A stretch of 64,000 bases of DNA from contig NZ_CP109190.1 of NCBI RefSeq assembly GCF_041438805.1, positions 7,874,001 to 7,938,000 on the forward strand. Reading direction: 5' to 3'. Position 1 is the stretch's first letter. The number at the start of each line of letters is the position of its first letter. A program made the translations under genes and the position numbers. Shown piece by piece: positions 36,485 through 44,544 of the stretch. The notes beneath the pieces are model-generated. The model made no database searches, was not told the DNA's origin, and saw nothing but the letters and a program-made list of their open reading frames with translations. This DNA is from Streptomyces sp. NBC_01707. GTDB lineage: Bacteria > Actinomycetota > Actinomycetes > Streptomycetales > Streptomycetaceae.

Positions 36485-36898
36485 TCAGCTCTCGGCCAGG
36501 ATGTGTGAGAGCTCCGTATCGAGGTCGAAGTGACGATGCTCGGTGCCGGGCGGCACCGCGGCGTCGGTCCTCTTCAGGAACGACTCCAGGGCCCTCGCCG
36601 GGGCCTCGAGCAGGGCTTCGCCCTCTGGGGAGCTCAGCGCGATGCAGACGACGCCCTGGCCGTGACTTCGAGATGGCCAGACGCGAACGTCTCCGGTGCC
36701 GGTGGGCCTGTGCAGCCCCTCGGCAAGGAGGTCGCGGGCGAATACCCATTCGACCGTCTCCTCCGCTCCGGTGTGGAAGGTGGCGTGCACGGCATACGGA
36801 TCGGCCGTGTCATACCGCAGGCCCGCGGGTACAGGCAGTGAGGACTCGCTCGACACAACGAGGCGCAGGTGCAGCTCGCAGCTGACCGTGGTGTTCAT
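36485..36898 (-). CDS. ssgB: Sporulation-specific cell division protein SsgB
   Basis: A 137-residue SALP-family protein with the sequence expected for SsgB (MNTTVSCELHLRLVVSSESS; GLRYDTADPYAVHATFHTG; HFDLDTELSHILAES). In Streptomyces, SsgB with SsgA positions FtsZ rings for sporulation septation in aerial hyphae. The length is the family norm. The start is ATG 36898; the long upstream extension of the open frame is not conserved. In S. coelicolor ssgB depends on the stress sigma factor SigH. The promoter lies in the 190-bp gap shared with the divergent gene. Confidence 0.97.
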   Translation of the reverse strand: MNTTVSCELHLRLVVSSESSLPVPAGLRYDTADPYAVHATFHTGAEETVEWVFARDLLAEGLHRPTGTGDVRVWPSRSHGQGVVCIALSSPEGEALLEAPARALESFLKRTDAAVPPGTEHRHFDLDTELSHILAES

Positions 36899-37088
36899 AA
36901 GCGCCAGGGCCTTTCGCTCAGTGTGCGCTCGGGGATTCGCACGTCGGCGAAATCGACATGCCACCTACGGTGGCGTTGTAAACCCCTCTGACCTTTTTGT
37001 GGCTCTTCAGGTAGCTCGTGCAGCGGTGTGTAACTTTGGGTTATGCGGCCATTCCGGTGACAAAGACCGTTCCGGTAAGTTGGGGCCT

Positions 37089-37580
37089 ATGAATGCGGAG
37101 AGTGACGCGCGGGACGAGGCGGCCGCACCGGCGGCCTCGGCGCCCGCTACGGGGGACGTGGCGGGGGACGTGACGCCAGACGTCACGGAGGGTGTGACGA
37201 AGGAGGAACGGGAGCTCGGATCGCGGGCGCCCGGCTTCATCAAGGCGTCCAGGGCGCTCCATGTGAGCTGGCAGGTCGGCGTCTTCGTGGTCGGCCTCGC
37301 CGTGGTCGTGGCGGGCATCGTCATGCTGCCGCTGCCAGGGCCCGGCTGGCTGGTGATCTTCGGCGGCATGGCGATCTGGGCGACCGAGTTCGTCTGGGCC
37401 CAGCTGGTGCTGCGCTGGACCCGTCGCAAGGTCACCGAGGCGGCGCAGAAGGCACTCGATCCCAAGGTCCGGCGACGGAACATCATCCTCACCGTGGTCG
37501 GGCTGGTGATCGTCGCCGTGCTGGTCGGGATCTACGTCTGGAAGTTCGGGATCGCGATGCCGTGGAAGATCCACGAGTGA
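37089..37580 (+). CDS. PGPGW/TIGR02611-type membrane protein
   Basis: A 163-residue protein. A Glu/Ala-rich N-terminal tail (residues 1-50) precedes two membrane segments. The first includes the family signature LPLPGPGWLVIFGGMAIWATEF; the last is IILTVVGLVIVAVLVGIYVW. Function unknown in the family. Start ATG 37089. A tRNA-Val gene follows 54 bp downstream. Confidence 0.82.
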   Translation: MNAESDARDEAAAPAASAPATGDVAGDVTPDVTEGVTKEERELGSRAPGFIKASRALHVSWQVGVFVVGLAVVVAGIVMLPLPGPGWLVIFGGMAIWATEFVWAQLVLRWTRRKVTEAAQKALDPKVRRRNIILTVVGLVIVAVLVGIYVWKFGIAMPWKIHE

Positions 37581-37634
37581 CCCGACGGTGGTCGGAGGGC
37601 GCCGCTGACATGGGGTAATGTTTGCGGTGCGCCC

Positions 37635-37706
37635 GGGCGATTAGCTCAGTGGGAGAGCGCTTCGTTCACACCGAAGAGGTCACTGGTTCGAAACCAGTAT
37701 CGCCCA
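37635..37706 (+). tRNA. tRNA-Val (CAC), copy A
   Basis: A 72-nt cloverleaf. Acceptor GGGCGAT/ATCGCCC, anticodon loop TTCACAC (anticodon CAC), T-loop TTCGAAA. CCA is not encoded. It is identical over its whole body to the copy at 47598-47669. A TAATGT -10-like hexamer lies at 37616-37621. Confidence 0.97.
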
Positions 37707-37716
37707 CCCGGACAGA

Positions 37717-37748
37717 GGGTCCGTGAGACTGCAGAGTCTCACGGACCC
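37717..37748 (+). terminator. Terminator of tRNA-Val copy A
   Basis: Perfect 14-bp arms (37717-37730, 37735-37748) with loop GCAG, followed by TTT. It starts 10 nt after the tRNA. Confidence 0.9.
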
Positions 37749-37804
37749 TTTGCGTTTCCCGGGTCCGATTTGGTGCCGCCGGCCCCTCTCGCCGCGCGCG
37801 GGTC

Positions 37805-37894
37805 GAAGCGCTTCGATCGATTTCGTCGCAACCGTTGACGTTGCCCCCTCGGATCTCTAGCTTGTCCCAGCAAGCGCTTTCTAAAACGATTCAA
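37805..37894 (+). promoter_or_regulatory. Promoter and operators of the rhamnogalacturonan cluster
   Basis: Promoter TTGACG (37835-37840), 17-bp spacer, TAGCTT (37858-37863). Just downstream is CTAAAACGATTCAA (37881-37894), differing at two of 14 positions from a TTGAAACGATTCAA consensus that also fits the sites at the LacI gene. Two AAGCGCTT elements, the palindrome GAAGCGCTTC (37805-37814) and CAAGCGCTTT (37871-37880), flank the promoter and may bind a second LacI-family protein. Confidence 0.6.
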
Positions 37895-37936
37895 TCGACT
37901 GTGGTGGCGGGGCTGGCCGCCCGGGAGGGGTGTGTC

Positions 37937-39208
37937 ATGAGGTCTTGGCGGAGTGCCCAGGGGCTGCGTGCGGCCGGCGCCGGTGTGGCGGTGCTGGGGC
38001 TGATGGCTTCCGGCTGCGGCGGTGACGGCGGGGGAGCGGGGGCCGGCGGGAAGGTCGAGATCCGCTACTCCTGGTGGGGCGGCCAGGAGAGGGCCACGCT
38101 GATCAACAAGACGATCGCGTTGTTCGAGAAGAAGCACCCGAACATCAAGGTCAAGACGGACTTCCAGGACTACGAGAATTTCTGGAAGAAGTTCAACACC
38201 CAGGCCTCCGCGGGCAATGCCCCCGATGTCTTCCAGAACTCCGTCGCATTTCTGCGCAAGTACGACGACAAGCGTGTGCTGCTCGACCTCAATTCCCAGG
38301 TCAAGGCCGGAAATCTCAGCATGGAGAACTTCCGCGCCGGACTGGAGAAGGCCGGGAACGTCGACGGCAAGCTGCTCGGCGTGCCGGTCGGGGGCAACAC
38401 CTTCGCCCTCGTCTACAACCCGGCCGAGTACAAGAAGGTGGGCGTCACGCCCGAGGAGGGCTGGACCTGGAAGCAGTACGACGAGGCCACCGAGAAGATC
38501 AGCAAGAACGGCAAGCTGGCCGGTGACAGCGGCCCCGGCGGCATCATGTACCTCTACGACCTGGTGCTGCGCCAGCACGACAAGGCGTTCTTCACCGAGG
38601 ACGGGCTCGGCTTCACCGAGGCGGACCTGAAGCAGTGGTGGACCGACAACTACGACAGGACCAGGTCCGGAGTCCTCACCGACCCCAAGAAGGCCGAACA
38701 GGTCAAGCCGACCTCCGCACTCTCCAAGGACCTCTCCGCAGGCGAGTTCACCTGGGACAACTTCCTGGTCCGCTACACCTCCGAGACGAAGACCCCGCTG
38801 GCTCTGGCGCCGGTGCCGACGACGGACGGCAAGCGGACCGGGCAGTACATCTCGTCACTGATGCTCAGCGGCTCCGCCCGCACGGAGCACCCGAAGGAAG
38901 TCGCCGAGTTCATCGACTTCATGGTCCACGACCCCGAAGTCGGCACGATCATGGGCTACGACCGCGGGGTCCTCTCCACCACGGAGCAGTTCGAGGCGTA
39001 CAAGCCGACCGGCGTCTCCGCCCAGATCGCCGAGTACGAGAAGAAGGTCGCCGACAACGTCGAGCCGATCACCCCGCACCCCGCGGGCGCCGACATCTGC
39101 GAGGCCGCCTTCCTGCGCATCGGCACCGATGTCGTCATGGGCAAGACCTCTCCGGAGGACGGCGCGAAGCAGTTCTTCGCCGAGGCGAAGACGGCCCTCG
39201 CCTCCTGA
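37937..39208 (+). CDS. ABC transporter sugar-binding lipoprotein (YesO-like)
   Basis: A 423-residue family 1 solute-binding protein. The signal peptide ends in a lipobox (GLMASGC, Cys at about residue 32) followed by a Gly-rich spacer. The mature protein has IRYSWWGGQERATLINKTI, FNTQASAGNAPDVFQNSVAF and GNTFALVYNPAEYKKVGV. GGGAGGGG lies 6 nt before ATG 37937. It probably binds rhamnogalacturonan-derived oligosaccharides, judged from the downstream genes; the ligand is inferred. It heads a five-gene operon. Confidence 0.9.
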   Translation: MRSWRSAQGLRAAGAGVAVLGLMASGCGGDGGGAGAGGKVEIRYSWWGGQERATLINKTIALFEKKHPNIKVKTDFQDYENFWKKFNTQASAGNAPDVFQNSVAFLRKYDDKRVLLDLNSQVKAGNLSMENFRAGLEKAGNVDGKLLGVPVGGNTFALVYNPAEYKKVGVTPEEGWTWKQYDEATEKISKNGKLAGDSGPGGIMYLYDLVLRQHDKAFFTEDGLGFTEADLKQWWTDNYDRTRSGVLTDPKKAEQVKPTSALSKDLSAGEFTWDNFLVRYTSETKTPLALAPVPTTDGKRTGQYISSLMLSGSARTEHPKEVAEFIDFMVHDPEVGTIMGYDRGVLSTTEQFEAYKPTGVSAQIAEYEKKVADNVEPITPHPAGADICEAAFLRIGTDVVMGKTSPEDGAKQFFAEAKTALAS

Positions 39209-40194
39209 TGGGATCGGCAGTGACAGACCTTCGGGCACCCGCGTCCGCCGTGAGCACGGACCGCCCCGCCCCCGGCGAGACACCGGGAAGGCCCGCCGCC
39301 GCGAAGCGGCGGGCCCGCGGGGAGACCCTGGCCGGCTATCTCTTCATGTCCCCGTGGATCGCAGGCTTCCTGCTGTTGACCGCGGGCCCCATGCTCGCCT
39401 CGCTGTATCTGGCGTTCACCGACTACAACCTCTTCGACACCCCGAACTGGATCGGGTTCAAGAACTTCACCGAGATGTTCGGGGACGCCCGCTGGCAGAA
39501 GTCCGTCGAGGTCACCACGTCGTACGTGCTCGTCGGGACGCCGCTCAAGCTCGCGGCCGCTCTCGCGGTCGCCCTGCTGCTCAACAAACCCCGGCGCGGC
39601 CAGGGGTTCTACCGGGCCGCCTTCTACGCCCCCTCGCTGGTCGGTGCGAGCGTCTCCATCGCCATCGTCTGGCGGGCACTGTTCTCCGACGGTGCGGTCG
39701 TCGACCGCACGCAGCAGATCTTCGGCATCGACGTCGGCGGCTGGATCGGCGACCCCGACCTGGTGATCTACGCCCTGGTGGCGCTCACCGTCTGGCAGTT
39801 CGGCGCCCCGATGGTGATCTTCCTGGCCGGGCTGAAGCAGGTACCGCGTGAGCTGTACGAGGCCGCGCAGGTGGACGGAGCGGGGGTGTGGCGGCGTTTT
39901 CGCTCCATCACGCTGCCGATGATCTCCCCGGTGCTGTTCTTCAACCTGCTCCTGGAGACCATCCACTCGTTCCAGATCTTCGCCTCCGCCTATGTCGTCA
40001 CCAACAGCAAGTGCGGTCCGGCCGACGCCGGGCTCGTCTACACCTGTTACCTCTACGAGCAGGGCTGGACGAACCTCCGTATGGGCTACGCCTCCGCCAT
40101 GGCCTGGATGCTGCTGCTCGCCGTCGGCCTGGTCACGGCCGTGCTGTTCTGGTCCCAGCGGCGCTGGGTGCACTACGAGGAGGACGCCCGATGA
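39208..40194 (+). CDS. ABC sugar transporter permease 1 (YesP/MalF type)
   Basis: A 328-residue permease with six membrane segments after a ~30-residue cytoplasmic tail (LAGYLFMSPWIAGFLLL is TM1). The EAA loop is PRELYEAAQVDGAGVWRRFRSITLPMISP. The ATG overlaps the stop of the binding-protein gene by one base (TGATG); GTG 39220 is an alternative start. It forms the channel with the next gene product. Confidence 0.9.
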   Translation: MGSAVTDLRAPASAVSTDRPAPGETPGRPAAAKRRARGETLAGYLFMSPWIAGFLLLTAGPMLASLYLAFTDYNLFDTPNWIGFKNFTEMFGDARWQKSVEVTTSYVLVGTPLKLAAALAVALLLNKPRRGQGFYRAAFYAPSLVGASVSIAIVWRALFSDGAVVDRTQQIFGIDVGGWIGDPDLVIYALVALTVWQFGAPMVIFLAGLKQVPRELYEAAQVDGAGVWRRFRSITLPMISPVLFFNLLLETIHSFQIFASAYVVTNSKCGPADAGLVYTCYLYEQGWTNLRMGYASAMAWMLLLAVGLVTAVLFWSQRRWVHYEEDAR

Positions 40195-41051
40195 GTACGC
40201 TCACCCACCCCGGGCGGCGGCGCAGCCTGCGCTCGGCCCTCTGGCACATCGGGGCGCTGGCCGTGCTCGCGGTCGTCCTCTACCCCTTGTTCTGGGTGAT
40301 CGGCGGATCGCTGAAGCCCAACGAGGACATCGTCGGCGGGCTCGAACTCTTCCCCTCACAACCGGTGTTGGACCACTACCGGCGACTCACCGAGGGCATA
40401 GCCGACATCCCGGTCTCGACGTTCTTCGTCAACTCGATCGTGCTGGCCGTGGGTTCCGTCGTCGGCGTACTGCTGTCCTGCTCCCTGGCCGCCTACGCCT
40501 TCGCCCGCATCAGGTTCCGCGGCCGCAACGTGCTGTTCTCCCTGATGATCGGCACTTTGCTGCTGCCGTACCACGTACTGATCATTCCGCAGTACGTGCT
40601 GTTCCAGAAGATGGAACTGATCAATACGTATGTGCCGTTGCTGCTCGGCAAGTACCTGGCGACGGACGCGTTCTTCGTCTTCCTGATGATGCAGTTCATG
40701 CGGAACCTGCCCAGGGAGCTCGACGAGGCGGCCCGGCTCGACGGCTGCGGGCACCCGCGGATCTACTGGCACATCATGCTGCCGCTCTGCCGGCCCGCCC
40801 TGATCACCAGCGCCATCTTCACCTTCATCTGGTCGTGGAACGACTTTCTCGGACCGCTTCTCTACCTCAACGAACCCGACAAGTACCCCGTGTCGATGGG
40901 GCTGAAGATGTTCATCGACCAGGACAGCGCGGCCGACTACGGCGGCATGATCGCCATGTCCCTGCTCGCGCTGCTGCCCGTGCTGGTCTTCTTCCTCGCC
41001 TTTCAGCGGTATCTCGTCGAAGGTGCGGCCACCTCCGGGCTGAAGGGCTGA
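40191..41051 (+). CDS. ABC sugar transporter permease 2 (YesQ/MalG type)
   Basis: A 286-residue permease with six membrane segments. The EAA loop is PRELDEAARLDGCGHPRIYWHIMLPLCRP, and FFVNSIVLAVGSVVGVLL and WNDFLGPLLYLNEPDKYP are typical of MalG-type subunits. The start overlaps the previous stop (ATGA). No ATPase gene is in the operon, so the importer must borrow a shared ATPase such as MsiK. Confidence 0.9.
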   Translation: MSTLTHPGRRRSLRSALWHIGALAVLAVVLYPLFWVIGGSLKPNEDIVGGLELFPSQPVLDHYRRLTEGIADIPVSTFFVNSIVLAVGSVVGVLLSCSLAAYAFARIRFRGRNVLFSLMIGTLLLPYHVLIIPQYVLFQKMELINTYVPLLLGKYLATDAFFVFLMMQFMRNLPRELDEAARLDGCGHPRIYWHIMLPLCRPALITSAIFTFIWSWNDFLGPLLYLNEPDKYPVSMGLKMFIDQDSAADYGGMIAMSLLALLPVLVFFLAFQRYLVEGAATSGLKG

Positions 41052-41060
41052 GTCACCACC

Positions 41061-41651
41061 ATGACCGTACGTATCGCCCGCGCCGCCGGCCGCCCGCAGC
41101 GGCCCGAGAAGTTCGTCCGGTTCGCGCTCTTCGCCGAGTCCCTGCTCACCGGGGTGTGGATCACCGTGGCGGCCCTGCCGCTGATCACCCTTCTGCCCGC
41201 GTTCGCCGCGGGCTGCGCGCATCTGCGCCGGCAGCCGGCCGGTGAGCGGGGCGGGCTGCGGGAGTTCGCCGCCGATCTACGGGACGCGGCACGGACCGGA
41301 TGGCGGGTGTCCCTGTTGTGGTGGGCGGCGCTCGCGCTGCTCGCCTTCGACCGGCAGGTCGCCCGGTCGGGGCTGCTGCCGGGCGGCCGGCTGCTCGCCG
41401 CCGTCAGCGTGCTGGGGCTGACGGCCCTGGCCGTCTGGGGACTCCGTACGGCTGCCGCCTGGCGGCCCGGCGCCGACTGGGCGCCGACGGTCCGGGCCGC
41501 GGGCCGCCGGAGCCTGACCGATCCGGCCGGATCCCTGCTGCTCGTCGGTGGGTTCGTCGCCCTCGCGCTCACCGCCTGGCAGGTGCCGCCCCTGGCCGCG
41601 CCCGCCTTCGGGTGTCTCGCCGCGGCAGCCGTCGCGGCGGACCGCCGCTGA
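41061..41651 (+). CDS. YesL-like DUF624 membrane protein
   Basis: A 196-residue membrane protein with about five hydrophobic segments (FAESLLTGVWITVAALPLITLLPAF; VSLLWWAALALLAF; LLAAVSVLGLTALAVWGL). It resembles the DUF624/YesL proteins that accompany YesOPQ-type importers in Bacillus rhamnogalacturonan loci. It begins 9 nt after permease 2. Its role in uptake is unknown; an accessory of the transporter is a fair guess. Confidence 0.72.
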   Translation: MTVRIARAAGRPQRPEKFVRFALFAESLLTGVWITVAALPLITLLPAFAAGCAHLRRQPAGERGGLREFAADLRDAARTGWRVSLLWWAALALLAFDRQVARSGLLPGGRLLAAVSVLGLTALAVWGLRTAAAWRPGADWAPTVRAAGRRSLTDPAGSLLLVGGFVALALTAWQVPPLAAPAFGCLAAAAVAADRR

Positions 41652-41744
41652 CCCGACCCTCGTACCGAACTCGCGCGCACCACGCACCCGCGTGCGATCC
41701 GTCATGCCCATTCATGCCCGTTCACGCAACGAATTGGAGCCGTG

Positions 41745-44498
41745 ATGTCCCCGATCCCCCGCCGTACCGTCCTCAAGGCCGCCGCCGTCACCGGCGCGGC
41801 CACCCCCCTCTCCTGGGTGCTGAGCGACGCCACTCAGCAGGCGGCCGCGGCCGGCCCGGCCACCGCGAAGACCGACGAAGGCCCCGTCGAGATCGGCTGG
41901 CTGGAGGAGACCGGGCTCGGCGCCGCCCCCGGCTCCACGTTCGGCGTGCCATGGGCGCAGGGGCGCTACCCGGCCGATCAGAAATTCGCCCTCGCCACAG
42001 CCGACGGCAAGGACGTCCCCGTACAGACCTGGGCCACCGCCACATGGCCCGACGGCTCCCTGAAGTGGACCGCGCACGCGGTCGGACCCGAGGCGGCAGG
42101 CGCCAAGAAGTTCGCCCTCACCGCCGGTGCACCCACCGCGCCCGCGGCCAAGGTCGACGTCAAGTCCACCGGCGGCGCCATCACCGTCTCCACGGGGGCC
42201 ATCACCGCGACGATCGGGAAGACCGGCTCCTCCCTGATCACTTCCCTCACCCGCGGCTCCACCGAGATCGCCAAGGACGGCCGACTCGTCCTGATCCGGC
42301 AGGGCGAGATCGAGGACGGCGACCAGGGGCAGGAGAAGTACGAACGCTTCGAGAGCACCATCGGCAGGACGGAGGTCGAACAGAGCGGCCCGGTCCGCGC
42401 CGTCGTCCGCATCGACGGCAAGCACCGCCGCGGGAGCCGCTCCTGGCTGCCGTTCTCCGTGCGGCTGTACTTCTACGCGGGCGCCGAGTCATTCCGCATG
42501 ATGCACACCATCACCTTCGACGGCACGCAGGAACCCGGAAAGGCGAGCGGCGACTTCATCCGCGGGCTGGGCGTCCGCTTCACCGTCCCGATGCGTGACG
42601 AGACGTACGACCGGCACGTCCGCATCGGCGGCGACGACACCGGCATGCTCCGCGAAGCCGTCAAGGGCATCACCGGGCTGCGCCGCGACCCCGGCGTCGC
42701 CGTCCAGGCCGCCCAGTTCGAAGGCACGAAGCTGCCCGACCCCGCCACCTGGGACCAGCGCGTCACCACCCGTCTCCCGCTCATTCCGACCTGGGGCGAC
42801 TACACCCTCAGCCAGCTGTCCGCAGACGGCTTCACGCTGCGCAAGCGCACCAGGAACGGCCACGGCTGGATCGCCGCGGGCGGCGGCCGACGCGCCTCCG
42901 GCTTCGGCTACGTCGGCGGGGCGAGCGGTGGACTCTCCTTCGGGCTGCGCGACTTCTGGGAGAAGTTCCCCGCCCAGCTCGACATCCGGGGCGCCGACAC
43001 CCAGGCCGCCGAGGTCACGCTCTGGCTGTGGTCGCCCGAGGCCGAGCCGATGGACCTGCGCTTCTACCACGACGGCCTGGGTCAGGACACCTATCCCGAA
43101 CAGCTCGAAGGCCTCAACATCACCTACGAGGACTACGAGCCCGGCTTCGGCACCCCGTACGGCATCGCCCGCACCAGCGAACTCGTCTTCTGGGCCAACG
43201 ACTCCACACCCGGTGCCGAAGCGCTTGCCCAGCAGTCACGCACCGTCCGCACCCTGCCGCAGCTCGTCGCCCCGACGTCCCAGCTGATCGGCGCCAAGGT
43301 CTTCGGCGGACTGTTCTCCCCGGTCGACCGCTCGACCCCCGCGAAGGCGAAGATCGAGGACCACCTGGACTTCCTCTTCACGTACTACAAGGACCAGGTC
43401 GAGATGCGCCGTTGGTACGGCTTCTGGGATTACGGCGACGTCATGCACTCGTACGACCCCGCCCGCCACCAGTGGCGCTACGACATCGGCGGTTACGCCT
43501 GGGACAACTCCGAGCTCTCACCCGACCTCTGGCTCTGGTACGCCTACCTGCGCTCCGGCCGCGCGGACATCTTCCGCTTCGCCGAGGCCATGACCCGCCA
43601 CACCGGCGAGGTCGACGTCTACCACCTCGGCGACTGGGCCGGGCTCGGTACCCGCCACGGCGTCCAGCACTACGCCGACAGCGCCAAACAGCAGCGCATA
43701 GCCAACACCACGTACCGGCGCTTCTACTACTTCCTCACCGCGGACGAACGCGTCGGCGACCTGATGCGCGCCAACGTCGACTCCGACGAGACGTTCCTCG
43801 GCCTCGACCCGCTCCGCAAGATCCGTACCGAGCCCTACACGCCCGACCGGCACGCCCTCTCCATCGGCTTCGGCACGGACTGGAGCGGGCTCGTCTCCGC
43901 CTGGCTCACCGAATGGGAACGCGGCGGCCCCAAGGCGGACAAGGCGAAGGCCCGTGTCCTCGGCACCATGGAGACGATCGCCGCTCAGCCCAACGGCTTC
44001 GTCCAGGGCAGCGGCCTGTACGACCTGGACACCGGGAAGTTCGCCGTCGCCACCGAACCCGTCGTCAGCGTCTCCCACCTGTCCGCCGTCTTCGGACTGA
44101 ACGAACTGTGCGCCGAACTCATCGGCCTCGTCGACATGCCCGCGTTCAAGGACGCGTATCTGGACTACTGCCGGTACTTCAACGCCACCAAGGCGGAGCA
44201 GAGCGCGCGCTACGGAACGGACTTCGGCAGCCTGCTGCTGTTCCAGGGCCACTCGCGGCTCGACGCGTACGCCGCCGTCCAGACCGGCGACGCGAAGCTC
44301 GCGGCCCGCGCCTGGGAGAAGTTCTACAAGAGCGACGGCTACCAGGAATCAGCTCCCTGGAAGACGGAGAAGGTGAGCGGACCCGTCGCCACCGTCGCCG
44401 GCAGCGAGGCCAACTGGGTCTACACCAACGACACCGCCCTGTACGGACTCGCCGCCATCGAGAACCTCGCGCTCCTCGGTGACCGGATGCCGGCCTGA
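41745..44498 (+). CDS. Tat-exported exo-rhamnogalacturonan-lyase-like protein (PcRGLX/YetA type)
   Basis: A 917-residue protein. The twin-arginine signal IPRRTVLKAAAVTGAATP leads to export. The mature protein matches, by pattern, the PcRGLX/YetA-like family: an N-terminal beta domain (VEIGWLEETGLGAAPGSTFG; TWPDGSLKWTAHAV), a central domain and an alpha/alpha-barrel region (EMRRWYGFWDYGDVMHSYD; LYDLDTGKFAVATEPVVSVSHLSA). It would cut rhamnose-galacturonate backbones from the chain end. ATG 41745 has GGAG 5 nt upstream; GTG 41742 is less likely. It is the last gene of the importer operon. Confidence 0.82.
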   Translation: MSPIPRRTVLKAAAVTGAATPLSWVLSDATQQAAAAGPATAKTDEGPVEIGWLEETGLGAAPGSTFGVPWAQGRYPADQKFALATADGKDVPVQTWATATWPDGSLKWTAHAVGPEAAGAKKFALTAGAPTAPAAKVDVKSTGGAITVSTGAITATIGKTGSSLITSLTRGSTEIAKDGRLVLIRQGEIEDGDQGQEKYERFESTIGRTEVEQSGPVRAVVRIDGKHRRGSRSWLPFSVRLYFYAGAESFRMMHTITFDGTQEPGKASGDFIRGLGVRFTVPMRDETYDRHVRIGGDDTGMLREAVKGITGLRRDPGVAVQAAQFEGTKLPDPATWDQRVTTRLPLIPTWGDYTLSQLSADGFTLRKRTRNGHGWIAAGGGRRASGFGYVGGASGGLSFGLRDFWEKFPAQLDIRGADTQAAEVTLWLWSPEAEPMDLRFYHDGLGQDTYPEQLEGLNITYEDYEPGFGTPYGIARTSELVFWANDSTPGAEALAQQSRTVRTLPQLVAPTSQLIGAKVFGGLFSPVDRSTPAKAKIEDHLDFLFTYYKDQVEMRRWYGFWDYGDVMHSYDPARHQWRYDIGGYAWDNSELSPDLWLWYAYLRSGRADIFRFAEAMTRHTGEVDVYHLGDWAGLGTRHGVQHYADSAKQQRIANTTYRRFYYFLTADERVGDLMRANVDSDETFLGLDPLRKIRTEPYTPDRHALSIGFGTDWSGLVSAWLTEWERGGPKADKAKARVLGTMETIAAQPNGFVQGSGLYDLDTGKFAVATEPVVSVSHLSAVFGLNELCAELIGLVDMPAFKDAYLDYCRYFNATKAEQSARYGTDFGSLLLFQGHSRLDAYAAVQTGDAKLAARAWEKFYKSDGYQESAPWKTEKVSGPVATVAGSEANWVYTNDTALYGLAAIENLALLGDRMPA

Positions 44499-44544
44499 GG
44501 CAGCCGAAGCACGCCCCGGGCCGGGCCGCCGACCACGACCTCGG

